Shown here piece by piece: positions 15,361-22,895 of a DNA stretch of 42,367 nucleotides (position 1 is the first letter of the stretch; the number at the start of each line of letters is the position of its first letter). The position numbers and the translations under genes are program-made. Origin of the DNA: Acidobacteria bacterium UBA2161 (GTDB lineage: Bacteria > Acidobacteriota > Vicinamibacteria > Vicinamibacterales > UBA823); NCBI GenBank assembly GCA_002328835.1, contig DCWN01000004.1, positions 16,255 to 58,621 of the forward strand. Direction: 5' to 3'. The notes below the pieces were generated by a model. The model was not told where the DNA came from, did no database searches, and saw nothing but the letters and a program-made list of their open reading frames with translations.

Positions 15361-16152
15361 ATGGCTCGTCCAGTGATCGCACTGCTCAGCGATTTCGGGA
15401 GCCAGGATCACTACGCTGGCACGATGAAGGGCGTGGCGTTGGGCATCTGCCCGGACGCGACGCTGGTGGACATCTCGCACGACGTCACCCCGCATGACGT
15501 CCTCGGCGGCGCCCTGCAGCTGGCCGCCACCTACCGCTATTTCCCGCACGGCACCGTGTTCCTCGCGGTGGTCGACCCCGGCGTGGGCTCGAAGCGCCGC
15601 GGTCTCGCCGCCGATATCGGCGACTACCGCCTGGTAGCACCCGACAATGGCGTGTTGACCGCCGTGTTCGCGGAGACACCGCCGAAGAAGATCGTCGAGA
15701 TCACCGAGCGCCGCTACGGTCGACCGACCGTGAGCCGGACGTTCGAGGGGCGCGACCGTTTCGCGCCCGCGGCAGCCTGGCTCGCGAAGGGCACCCAACT
15801 GACGGCGCTCGGGCGCCCGGTGCAGAACTATCAGACCATCGAGTTGCCTGAGGCGACGCTCGAGGCCGACACGATTCAGGGCGAGGTCATCCGGATCGAT
15901 CGGTTCGGGAACGCCGTGACCAACATCTATCGGAAGAGCTTCGAGCACCTGGCCAACACGGGCAGCGTGCAGATCGACGCGGGCGACCATCGCGTCGAGC
16001 GGCTCGTGGAGACCTACGCGGACATCGAGGACGGCGAGGTCTGCGCGCTCTTCGGCAGTACGGATCAACTCGAGTTGGCTGCCAATGCGGCGAGCGCCGC
16101 CGATCAGCTGACGCTCGAGCGCGGGTCGGCGGTCGTCGTCTCGCGCGGCTGA
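15361..16152 (+). CDS. S-adenosyl-L-methionine hydrolase (adenosine-forming), DUF62 family
   Basis: 263 residues. The protein has the landmarks of the SAM hydroxide adenosyltransferase/fluorinase superfamily: LLSDFGSQDHYAGTMKGV at the N-terminus, ISHDV, VVDPGVGS, APDNGVLT, and in the C-terminal half TFEGRDRFAPAAA and RIDRFGNAVTNI. Members with these motifs and without the fluorinase loop cleave SAM to adenosine and methionine. GAAGGGAAG precedes ATG 15361. Its position directly behind a SAM methyltransferase suggests control of local SAM, but that is inference. Confidence 0.9.
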   Translation: MARPVIALLSDFGSQDHYAGTMKGVALGICPDATLVDISHDVTPHDVLGGALQLAATYRYFPHGTVFLAVVDPGVGSKRRGLAADIGDYRLVAPDNGVLTAVFAETPPKKIVEITERRYGRPTVSRTFEGRDRFAPAAAWLAKGTQLTALGRPVQNYQTIELPEATLEADTIQGEVIRIDRFGNAVTNIYRKSFEHLANTGSVQIDAGDHRVERLVETYADIEDGEVCALFGSTDQLELAANAASAADQLTLERGSAVVVSRG

Positions 16153-16188
16153 GCGCGGGGTGCGGCCGATGCGGTCAGACGGGCACGT

Positions 16189-16218
16189 TTGAGGCGCTTC
16201 CGGTCGGCGTGATAACAT
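16189..16218 (+). promoter_or_regulatory. Promoter of the acyl-CoA dehydrogenase gene
   Basis: TTGAGG (16189-16194, 4/6), 18-nt spacer, TGaTAACAT (hexamer 16213-16218, 4/6, extended -10). Start expected near 16225; leader about 63 nt. The -10 lies inside the palindrome at 16208-16222. Confidence 0.5.
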
Positions 16219-16222
16219 CACG
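16208..16222. repeat. 15-bp perfect inverted repeat over a -10 box, candidate operator
   Basis: CGTGAT-AAC-ATCACG: two perfect 6-bp arms around a 3-bp centre. It coincides with the -10 region of the acyl-CoA dehydrogenase promoter, where a dimeric repressor would block polymerase. No regulator gene is adjacent. Confidence 0.5.
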
Positions 16223-16287
16223 CGTTTGCCAGTCGGGAGTTGTTCGCCTCCGTCGGCCCTCCGTCATCGCGTGGTGTCCCAAGAGCC

Positions 16288-17496
16288 ATGATTGGATTCG
16301 ATCTCGACGAAGAACACCGTTTGCTCGAGCAATCGGTGCGCGAGTGGGGCGCGCGAGACGTCGCTCCGAGGGTTCACGATCTGGACCGCGCGCACGAGTT
16401 CGATCGGGCGATCTTCACGCAAATGGCCGACCTTGGCCTCTTGGGCGTCTCTGTTCCGGCGGCGTACGGCGGCGCCGGAATGGACTACGTCAGCCTCGGC
16501 TTGGCCAGCGAGGAGCTGGAGTACGTCGATACGTCGTTGCGGGTGATCCTCTCGGTGCACGTCGGGCTCAACTGCCTCTCACTGCTGACCTGGGGCACCG
16601 AAGCGCAGAAGCAGCTGTACCTGGTGCCGCAAGCGAAGGGTGAGCGGATCGCCACCTACGGCCTGACCGAGCCGGCCGCGGGTAGCGACGTGCGCGGGCT
16701 GCAGAGCGTGGCGATCAAGAAGGGCGATGCCTACCTACTCAGCGGCGAGAAGCAGTGGATCTCCCTCGCCGACGTGGCGGACCACTTCCTGGTGTTTGCG
16801 TGGAGCGACCTCGAGAAGAAGCAGCAGCGTGATCCCTCCGGCCTCACGGCCTTCATCGTGGAGCGCGGCTTCAAGGGGTTCGCGAGCGGCACGATGAAGG
16901 AGAAGTGGGGCATCCTGGCCGGCAACACCGGCTACTTCACCATGGACGAGGTGGAGGTGCCCGCGGCCAACGTGTTGGGCGAGCCGGGCGAAGGCTTCAA
17001 GATCGCGATGTCCGCCCTGGACCAGGGGCGCTACACCGTGGCGGCCGGCGCGACCGGGCTGATTCGCGCGTGCCGCGACGCCAGCGCGGCCTACGCGAAG
17101 GAGCGCCGGGCCTTCGGCGTCGAGATCGCGCAGCATCAGCTGGTCAAACAGATGATCGCTCAGATGGAGTCGGACTATCAGGCGGCGCGGCTTCTCTGGC
17201 TGCGGTCGGGCTGGCTGAAGAACGAAGGTCGCCGGAATACCCGAGAGACCGGCCTGGCCAAGTGGTTCGCCACGGTGGCCTCCGAGCGCGCGGCCGGCGA
17301 CGCCGTCCAGGTGCATGGCGCCAATGGCTATTCGGACGAGTATCCCGTCGGCCGGTTCTATCGCAACTGCAAGGGCGGGGTGATTTACGAGGGGACGAGA
17401 GAGATACACACCCTCATGCAGGCGGACTACGTGTTGGGGTACCGCTCAGATCGGCCGACGCGGTGCCAGTTGCCGGCCTACGACGCCTCGGAATAG
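16288..17496 (+). CDS. Acyl-CoA dehydrogenase
   Basis: 402-residue FAD enzyme that makes the alpha-beta double bond in acyl-CoA and passes electrons to ETF. It shows the helical N-domain, YGLTEPAAGSDV (signature 1), KQWISLADVADHFLVFA, GVEIAQHQLVKQMIAQME, and the catalytic base region GGVIYEGTREIHTLMQ with the Glu of YEGT. Chain-length preference is not readable; the YEGTREIHTLMQADYVLG end is closer to short-chain or glutaryl-CoA-type enzymes than to long-chain ones. ATG 16288 starts MIGFDLDEEHRLL, the usual beginning. The Shine-Dalgarno is weak. No ETF or thiolase genes are nearby. Confidence 0.9.
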   Translation: MIGFDLDEEHRLLEQSVREWGARDVAPRVHDLDRAHEFDRAIFTQMADLGLLGVSVPAAYGGAGMDYVSLGLASEELEYVDTSLRVILSVHVGLNCLSLLTWGTEAQKQLYLVPQAKGERIATYGLTEPAAGSDVRGLQSVAIKKGDAYLLSGEKQWISLADVADHFLVFAWSDLEKKQQRDPSGLTAFIVERGFKGFASGTMKEKWGILAGNTGYFTMDEVEVPAANVLGEPGEGFKIAMSALDQGRYTVAAGATGLIRACRDASAAYAKERRAFGVEIAQHQLVKQMIAQMESDYQAARLLWLRSGWLKNEGRRNTRETGLAKWFATVASERAAGDAVQVHGANGYSDEYPVGRFYRNCKGGVIYEGTREIHTLMQADYVLGYRSDRPTRCQLPAYDASE

Positions 17497-17524
17497 CACG
17501 CAGGACTTCGCGGGGACTTATTCC

Positions 17525-18508
17525 ATGGACGCAGGACTCTCGCTCGACTTTCTCGGCGTCGTGGAGCAGGCGGCAATCGCCTGCGCCCACACGATGGGGC
17601 AAGGCGACCGGCATCATTCGGATCTCGTCGCGGTCGAAGCGATGCGGAAGAAGATGGACGCCGTGCCGATGGACGGAACGATCGTCATCGGGGAGGGCGA
17701 GCGCGACGAGGCGCCGATGCTCTTCATCGGCGAGAAGGTCGGCAAGGCGCTGCATGACGCCGGTGCGTATCCGGCGATCGACATCGCGGTGGATCCGCTG
17801 GAGGGCACCAATCTCTGCGCGACCGGGTCACCAAACGCCATCGCCGTCCTCGCGGCGGCTGAACGCGGAGGGCTCCTGCACGCGCCGGATCTATACATGG
17901 AGAAGCTCGTGGTCGGCCCGAGCTGCAAGGATGCCGTCAGCCTCGATGCACCGGTGGCCAAGAATCTCGGCGCGATCGCCGAATGCCTCGAGCGGAAGGT
18001 GGAGGACCTGGTCGTCGTCGTGCTGGAGCGCGATCGCCATGCCACGCTCATCGAAGAGATTCGGGCGGTAGGGGCGAGGATTCGGCTCATCACTGACGGA
18101 GACCTGTCGGCCGGCATCTCGGCGGCGGTGGTGGGGAGCGGCGTCCACGCGGTGATGGGGACCGGCGGGGCGCCCGAAGGGGTCCTGGCCGCCGCGGCGA
18201 TGCGGTGCCTCAACGGCGAAATCCTGGCGCGCCTCGTCGTGAAGAAGCCGGAGCATGAGGAGCGGTGTCGGACGATGGGGATCACCGATTTCAACCGGGT
18301 CTACGGTGCGAGTGATCTGGCCTCGAGCGACTCGGTGATCTTCGCGGCCACGGGTGTCACCGAAGGGACGTTGATGGACGGCGTGCGCTTCTTCGGTGAT
18401 GGGGTGCGAACGCACTCGCTGGTCATGCAGACGCAGCCGCATCGCGTGCAGTTCATCGACACGATTCACGTGCACGCGGACTCCCCGAACCCGCGCGTCC
18501 ACTTCTAA
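17525..18508 (+). CDS. glpX: Fructose-1,6-bisphosphatase class II
   Basis: 327 residues. GlpX-type phosphatase that dephosphorylates fructose-1,6-bisphosphate in gluconeogenesis. Diagnostic segments: DGTIVIGEGERDEAPMLFIGE (metal-binding acidic cluster), DPLEGTN near residue 93, LITDGDLSAGI near 195, and GTGGAPEGVLAAAA. Length fits. It follows the acyl-CoA dehydrogenase by 28 bp and so may be co-transcribed, which would link lipid breakdown to gluconeogenesis. GGGGA lies about 10 nt before the ATG. Sedoheptulose-1,7-bisphosphatase side activity is possible, as in some GlpX enzymes. Confidence 0.94.
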   Translation: MDAGLSLDFLGVVEQAAIACAHTMGQGDRHHSDLVAVEAMRKKMDAVPMDGTIVIGEGERDEAPMLFIGEKVGKALHDAGAYPAIDIAVDPLEGTNLCATGSPNAIAVLAAAERGGLLHAPDLYMEKLVVGPSCKDAVSLDAPVAKNLGAIAECLERKVEDLVVVVLERDRHATLIEEIRAVGARIRLITDGDLSAGISAAVVGSGVHAVMGTGGAPEGVLAAAAMRCLNGEILARLVVKKPEHEERCRTMGITDFNRVYGASDLASSDSVIFAATGVTEGTLMDGVRFFGDGVRTHSLVMQTQPHRVQFIDTIHVHADSPNPRVHF

Positions 18509-18515
18509 CAGGTCT

Positions 18516-18671
18516 TCAGTCGTCGTCGCGCGGCGGCCGTCGATACTTCCGTCGCCGGTGGGGCCGCTTGGTGCGGTCCTCGTGCGGGCCACCGCGCGGC
18601 CGCGGGAGCGGCGCGCGCGGCACCTTCGGCTTCTTCGTCTTCTTGGCCCGGGCGGGGCGTGCGCGTGCCAC
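18516..18671 (-). CDS. Small 51-residue Arg/Lys/Pro-rich protein
   Basis: A short minus-strand frame from GTG 18671 to TGA 18516. Of 51 residues, 21 are Arg or Lys and 10 are Pro; it ends in Asp-Asp-Asp. The segments AKKTKKPK, PLPRPRGGPHEDRTKRPH and RRRKYRRPP look like a compact nucleic-acid- or ribosome-binding tail protein. I think related short proteins with a GG(A/P)H-(E/K)-D-(K/R)-T-K core exist in other bacteria, but I cannot name a family. Support: it fills the only gap between glpX and tsaC; TAGAAT (5/6) ends 6 nt before the GTG with a 4/6 -35 16 nt further up. It is convergent with glpX (7 bp apart). Against: it is short and the GC-rich DNA could produce such a frame by chance. Confidence 0.5.
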   Translation of the reverse strand: MARARPARAKKTKKPKVPRAPLPRPRGGPHEDRTKRPHRRRKYRRPPRDDD

Positions 18672-18677
18672 TGACCG

Positions 18678-18705
18678 ATTCTATGACGATCGAACTCACG
18701 GTCGA
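18678..18705 (-). promoter_or_regulatory. Promoter of the 51-residue gene (leaderless spacing)
   Basis: Minus strand: TCGACC (18705-18700, 4/6), 16-nt spacer, TAGAAT (18683-18678, 5/6), six nucleotides, GTG 18671. It lies inside the first codons of tsaC on the other strand. Confidence 0.5.
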
Positions 18706-19315
18706 TGCGGATGCCCCCGCGGAGAGCGCGGTCGCCGAGATCGCCAGCGGGATCGGCAGGGGGCAGGTCGTCGTGTGTCCAACGGAGACGCTCTACGCGC
18801 TGGTGGCCGATGCCGCCAACGCGGCGGCGGTGGAGCGCGTCTGCGCGATCAAGGGCCGGGGAGGGGATCAGCCTCTGCCGCTCATGGCCGCCGACGTGAC
18901 GCAGGTGGAGGCCACGCTGGGGCCCATGGGCGGGGTTGGCGCGAGTCTGGCCGCGGCGTTCTGGCCAGGTCCGTTGACGTTGGTCGTGCGGGCGACGGGG
19001 CGTGTCGACCCGCGGTGTCGCGCGGCGGACGGGTCCGTCGCGGTGCGCGTGGCCGGCCATGCGGTGGCCAGGGCGATCGCGCGTGAGGTGGGCGGCCTGG
19101 TCACGTCGACGAGTGCCAACCGTTCCGGGGGCGGCGGGGTGGCGCGCGTGACGGACATCAACGGGCAGGTCCGGGGGATGGTCGATCTGATCGTGAACTC
19201 GGGAACGTTGGCGGGCGGCGCGCCGTCGACGATCGTCGACGTTCGAGGAGGGATGCCGAAGCTGGTTCGCGAGGGCGCGATCGCGTGGAGCCACGTGCTA
19301 AGATCGGTTACGTGA
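18683..19315 (+). CDS. tsaC: L-threonylcarbamoyladenylate synthase (TsaC/Sua5/YrdC)
   Basis: 210 residues from ATG 18683. The enzyme uses threonine, bicarbonate and ATP to make threonylcarbamoyl-AMP for the t6A37 tRNA modification. Conserved pieces: VVVCPTETLYALVADA (about 31-46), IKGRGGDQPLPLMAAD, FWPGPLTLVVRA, VAVRVAGH and LVTSTSANRSGGG, and the end IVDVRGG and LVREGAI. The canonical KGRP loop is KGRGG here. Length suits the single-domain TsaC form, without the Sua5 domain. In-frame GTG codons at 18659 and 18665 are alternative starts. Its stop overlaps the hflX GTG by 4 bp (GTGA). Confidence 0.88.
   Translation: MTIELTVDADAPAESAVAEIASGIGRGQVVVCPTETLYALVADAANAAAVERVCAIKGRGGDQPLPLMAADVTQVEATLGPMGGVGASLAAAFWPGPLTLVVRATGRVDPRCRAADGSVAVRVAGHAVARAIAREVGGLVTSTSANRSGGGGVARVTDINGQVRGMVDLIVNSGTLAGGAPSTIVDVRGGMPKLVREGAIAWSHVLRSVT
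19296..19304 (+). promoter_or_regulatory. Extended -10 just upstream of hflX
   Basis: TGcTAAGAT (4/6 hexamer plus extended TG) inside the end of tsaC, followed by 7 nt and GTG 19312. It could drive a leaderless hflX transcript in addition to read-through from tsaC. Confidence 0.4.
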
Positions 19316-20469
19316 CGCGGCGGAAGTCGGCGCCTCTCGCACACCCCGAGGTTAGTTCTTCGACAGTTGAGCGCGCGGCTGTGATCGGGCTCGCGGCGGG
19401 CGGCCGCCGTGCTGCTGACCTGTCACTCGACGAGTTGACTGGATTGGCTCGGGCGGCGGGCGTGACAGCCGTGCTCCGGACCCTGCAGGAGCGGCGGCAG
19501 CCCGACCCGAGGACGTTTCTCGGCCGGGGAAAGGTCGAGGAGCTGGCGCGGGCCTGCGACGAGATGGCGGTGGATGTCGTGATCGCGGATGCGGAGTTGG
19601 CCCCGGGGCAGCGGCGTGCGCTTGAGGAGGCCTTGTCGTGCCGCGTCATCGATCGGACGCAGCTAATTCTCGACATCTTCGCGCGGCGTGCGAGGACGCG
19701 AGAGGGCAAGCTGCAGGTGGAGCTGGCACAGCTACGCTACCTGCTGCCGCGGCTTGTTGGCTCGGGCCAGGTGCTCTCGAGGCTCGGTGGCGGCATCGGC
19801 ACACGGGGGCCGGGTGAAACCAAGCTGGAGACCGATCGCCGGCGGATCCGCCGACGGATCGGCACGCTCGGACGGCAGATCGACCAGGTGCGCCGGCGCC
19901 GCGCGCAATCGCGGGCCAGGCGGACGAAGCAGCGGCTGCGGACGGTCGCCCTGGTCGGCTACACCAATGCCGGCAAGACTACGTTGTTCAACCAGATGAC
20001 CGGCGATGATGCGGTGGCATCCGATGCGTTGTTCGTCACCCTGGATCCCTTGGTGCGCCGGCTGCGACTGCCAGACCGACGTGTCATCCTCTGCTCGGAT
20101 ACGGTAGGGTTCATCGACCGACTCCCGCATGCACTCGTGGCTGCGTTTCGCGCGACGCTGGAGGAGGTGGCCGAGGCCGACCTGCTCCTGCATGTCTGCG
20201 ACGCATCCAGCCCGGATCGAGATCGCCACGTCGAGGCGGTCCGCTCGGTGCTCGCCGAGATCGGCGCCGACGAGGTGCCCTGCGTCATGGTCTGGAACAA
20301 GTGCGATCAGGTCGTCGACGCCGAACGGCGCCGGCTGGTCCAAGCTGAGGCCGGGAGTGTCGCCCTATCCGCCCTCGACGCCGCGAGCGGTCCGGCCGTG
20401 CTGGGGGTGATCGAGGAGCGGCTGGGGCGGAGCGCGTCGGCAGCCGAGTACGTCGACGGCGCGGCGTGA
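19312..20469 (+). CDS. hflX: GTPase HflX, ribosome-splitting factor
   Basis: 385 residues. HflX is a ribosome-associated GTPase that rescues stalled 70S under stress. The N-terminal nucleotide-binding-like domain has DPRTFLGRGKVEEL; the glycine-rich linker is GGIGTRGPGETKLETDRR; the G domain has GYTNAGKT (216-223), TLDPLVRR, DTVGFIDRLPH (G3) and WNKCD (G4). The C-terminal extension is short. GTG 19312 overlaps the tsaC stop as GTGA, so translation may be coupled; a leaderless promoter is also possible. No hfq is adjacent, unlike in gammaproteobacteria. Confidence 0.93.
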   Translation: MTRRKSAPLAHPEVSSSTVERAAVIGLAAGGRRAADLSLDELTGLARAAGVTAVLRTLQERRQPDPRTFLGRGKVEELARACDEMAVDVVIADAELAPGQRRALEEALSCRVIDRTQLILDIFARRARTREGKLQVELAQLRYLLPRLVGSGQVLSRLGGGIGTRGPGETKLETDRRRIRRRIGTLGRQIDQVRRRRAQSRARRTKQRLRTVALVGYTNAGKTTLFNQMTGDDAVASDALFVTLDPLVRRLRLPDRRVILCSDTVGFIDRLPHALVAAFRATLEEVAEADLLLHVCDASSPDRDRHVEAVRSVLAEIGADEVPCVMVWNKCDQVVDAERRRLVQAEAGSVALSALDAASGPAVLGVIEERLGRSASAAEYVDGAA

Positions 20470-20474
20470 TCGAC

Positions 20475-21860
20475 ATGAAACCGAAGCGACCGGGGTGCGT
20501 GAGGATGACCGGGAGGGCCTGGCGGTTCTTCGGATGGGTCGTGGTGACCGCGTGGCTGGCTGGCTGTGCGCCGCCGCCCCCGCCGGCGGCGCCGCGTGCC
20601 CCGCAGTTTCCCAATTTCCTGTTTCCGACCGTGCCAGACTCCCTGGCCGGCCTGTCGTCGGTGACGGCGCACGTTCAGGCGTGGCGGCGCCTGCAGGTCG
20701 GCGACCTGCCGTCGGCAACCGCGGGATTCGCCGACGCGCTCGGCGCGACGACGGCGTTCTATCCATCGGAGGTCGGCCTGGGCTATGTCGACGTTGCTGC
20801 CCGGCGGTTCGACGACGCGCTGGCGAGGTTCGCCGCCGTGCTCGATCGCGTGCCGGCCTACGCGCCGGCGTGGGTCGGGAGCGCGGAAGCGCTGCTGGCG
20901 TCGAGGCGGGAAGGCGAGGCGCTGGCGGCGTACGAGTCGGCCCTGGCGGCGGATCCCGGCCTCAGCGATGTCAGGCGCCGTGTCGAGGTTCTGCGGTTTC
21001 GGAGCGTGCAGGACGCACTCGAGGCTGCGCGTGTGGCCGAGAGGGCACAGCGGTTCTCCGACGCCCGACGCGCGTACGAGCGAGCGCTCGTCGTCGCGCC
21101 GGACAGCGGGGTCCTGTATCGCGGACTCGCGGCGGCGGAGCGGCAGCTGGGCGATCTGGGACAGGCGCTGGACCACATCCGGCGCGCGAACGAGCTCGAG
21201 CCCGACGACGCGGACGGACTGACTCTGCAGGGAGAGATTCACGAGACGCTGGGCGATCTCGAGGGTGCGGAGGCGGCGTTTGCGGGCGCCGCGCGAGTCG
21301 ACCCGACGACGGAGCGGCGTGCGCGGCTCGAACGGGTGCGGGGACGACTGGCGGCGGTGCGATTGCCGCCGGCGTACCGCGCGATACCGGACAATGCGCG
21401 AATCACGCGAGCCGAGCTCGCGTCCGTTGTCGGGGTGCGGCTCGAGCGGTTGGTGGCGGATGCTCCACGCGACGAGGCGGTCCTGATCACGGATACCCGC
21501 GCGCACTGGGCCGACCGATGGATCCTCGCGGTGGCTCAGGCCGGCGTGATGGAGGTCTTCGCGAACCACACGTTTCAGCCCGAGTCGGTCGTCGATCGCG
21601 GCGAGTTGGCGCTTGTCGTCAGCCGGGTGCTGGCGTTGATCGCCCAGACCGATCCGAGGCGCGGCGCGGCATGGCAGACAGCGCGGTACCAGTTTTCCGA
21701 TCTTGAACCAAGGCACTTGCGGTATCCAGCCGCGTCGATGGCCGTGGCGTCCGAGGTGCTGCCGGTGCTCGACGGAAACCGGTTCGGCTTGAGCAATCCG
21801 GTGACCGGTCGCGAGGCGCTGGCGGCGCTGGATCGCCTGGAGCGGCTGGCGGGCCCGTAG
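20475..21860 (+). CDS. Lipoprotein with TPR repeats and C-terminal SLH-like modules
   Basis: About 461 residues. The N-terminus is basic, then FFGWVVVTAWLAGC is a hydrophobic stretch ending in a lipobox (L-A-G-C) followed by a Pro run, so the mature protein should be lipid-anchored. Residues about 55-290 are tetratricopeptide repeats (for example YPSEVGLGYVDVAARRFDDAL, VLYRGLAAAERQLGDLGQAL). The C-terminal 140 residues have SLH-like segments: ITDTRAHWADRWILAVAQAGVMEVFANHTF-type and FSDLEPRHLRYPAAS. SLH modules bind secondary cell-wall or envelope polymers, so it may link outer or inner membrane to another envelope layer. Starts at 20466 (GTG, overlapping hflX) or 20505 (ATG) are also possible. 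Function unknown. Confidence 0.8.
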   Translation: MKPKRPGCVRMTGRAWRFFGWVVVTAWLAGCAPPPPPAAPRAPQFPNFLFPTVPDSLAGLSSVTAHVQAWRRLQVGDLPSATAGFADALGATTAFYPSEVGLGYVDVAARRFDDALARFAAVLDRVPAYAPAWVGSAEALLASRREGEALAAYESALAADPGLSDVRRRVEVLRFRSVQDALEAARVAERAQRFSDARRAYERALVVAPDSGVLYRGLAAAERQLGDLGQALDHIRRANELEPDDADGLTLQGEIHETLGDLEGAEAAFAGAARVDPTTERRARLERVRGRLAAVRLPPAYRAIPDNARITRAELASVVGVRLERLVADAPRDEAVLITDTRAHWADRWILAVAQAGVMEVFANHTFQPESVVDRGELALVVSRVLALIAQTDPRRGAAWQTARYQFSDLEPRHLRYPAASMAVASEVLPVLDGNRFGLSNPVTGREALAALDRLERLAGP

Positions 21861-21894
21861 GCCAACGCACCAGGGCGGAGACAAGCGGAGGGGC

Positions 21895-22449
21895 ATGGCA
21901 GTACTGACGCTGGCGAATCAGCTCACGCTCCTGCGGATGTTGCTGATTCCGGCGTTCGTGATTCTGACCGCCTATCAATACCTCGGCTGGGCGCTGGCGG
22001 CCTTCGTCCTGGCGGGCGTCACGGATCTGCTCGACGGCGTCATCGCCAGGTGGTGGAAGCAGCGCACCACGATCGGCGCCTGGCTCGATCCGGCGGCTGA
22101 CAAGCTGCTGCTCCTGACGGCGTTCGTGGTCCTGACGCTGCCCGACCTGGGGCTGACGAACCGGCTGCCGATCTGGCTCACCGTGGTCGTCATTAGCCGG
22201 GATGTCGGAATCGTGCTGACGGTGGCGGTCGTCAATCTGGCGATCGGGCCGCGCACCTTCGAGCCGTCCGTGTACGGCAAGGTCGCGACCGCGGTCTACA
22301 TCGTGACTGGGGTCGTCACGATGAGCTTCAATTATTTGGAGCGGCCTTCGGGGCTCGTGGACGTCTGTATCTACGCCTCGGCCGGGATGGCGGTGGTGTC
22401 GGGGTTGCACTACATTGCACGCGTGGCGAGAACGGTCGATAACACCTAG
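21895..22449 (+). CDS. pgsA: CDP-diacylglycerol-glycerol-3-phosphate phosphatidyltransferase or close relative
   Basis: 184-residue membrane enzyme. It has the CDP-alcohol phosphatidyltransferase signature D-G-x2-A-R-x8-G-x3-D-x3-D, read as LDGVIARWW ... TIGAWLDPAADK around residues 42-66, and about five hydrophobic segments. It joins CDP-diacylglycerol to an alcohol; the size and LTLANQLTLLRMLLIP start resemble PgsA, which makes phosphatidylglycerophosphate. Cardiolipin synthase of the CDP-OH type is an alternative. GGAGGGG sits 3-7 nt before ATG 21895. It is 34 bp after the lipoprotein gene. Confidence 0.85.
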   Translation: MAVLTLANQLTLLRMLLIPAFVILTAYQYLGWALAAFVLAGVTDLLDGVIARWWKQRTTIGAWLDPAADKLLLLTAFVVLTLPDLGLTNRLPIWLTVVVISRDVGIVLTVAVVNLAIGPRTFEPSVYGKVATAVYIVTGVVTMSFNYLERPSGLVDVCIYASAGMAVVSGLHYIARVARTVDNT

Positions 22450-22525
22450 AGATTGAGTTCGGCCGGGCTGGGGCGGGTGGGCACGACAGGCGCCTGGATC
22501 GGCCCCGGCGGCCCCGGGGTGCGGG

Positions 22526-22554
22526 TTGTGTTCGGCGGGAGGCGCGTCTATCCT
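22526..22554 (+). promoter_or_regulatory. Possible promoter of the small coiled-coil gene
   Basis: TTGTGT (22526-22531, 3/6), 17-nt spacer, TATCCT (22549-22554, 4/6). Leader about 44 nt including GAGGAG. Confidence 0.35.
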
Positions 22555-22604
22555 GTCACGCACCGAGTCGCGTAGGTCTGGTCTGCGTCTGCGAGGAGAG
22601 GTTC

Positions 22605-22895
22605 ATGTTCGATGCACTGAAGAAGCGGAATCAGGGCGGAAAGTCGATGGACGAGCAGGTGGCCGAGTTGAAGGCCCTCATCGACACTGCTCGCGAGGAG
22701 CGCGGTGCGCTCAGCACGATGCTGACCCAGATCGAGGTGCGAGCGGGCAAGGTCTCGCTGCCTCAGGTATCGAAAGCGGTGCAGAAGGCCTCCGACAAGG
22801 CGGATGGGGCCTCGAAGCAGATCGACGCACTCGAGGTCAGGCCCGCTTCTGCTTCACGAACTCGATGGTACGGGTCAGGCCCTCTTCGAGGGTGA
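22605..22895 (+). CDS. Small coiled-coil protein of unknown function
   Basis: 96 residues with GAGGAG 6 nt before ATG 22605. Residues 1-78 are charged and heptad-like (DEQVAELKALIDTAREER, QVSKAVQKASDKADGASKQI) and should form one or two helices. The last 18 residues (from about VRPASAS) are compositionally different because they are read opposite the last codons of the convergent UDP-glucuronate decarboxylase gene, with a 59-bp overlap. No function is recognised. The good ribosome site and the heptad pattern make a real gene likely. Confidence 0.65.
   Translation: MFDALKKRNQGGKSMDEQVAELKALIDTAREERGALSTMLTQIEVRAGKVSLPQVSKAVQKASDKADGASKQIDALEVRPASASRTRWYGSGPLRG

Noticed and set aside
18396..18674. 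Plus-strand frame covering the end of glpX and the gap before tsaC
   Set aside because: It is a shadow of glpX; the minus-strand 51-residue frame in the same gap has better composition and promoter support.
22501..22522. GC-rich block GGCCCCGGCGGCCCCGGGG after pgsA, considered as a terminator hairpin
   Set aside because: No T-run follows and the stem is not clearly defined.
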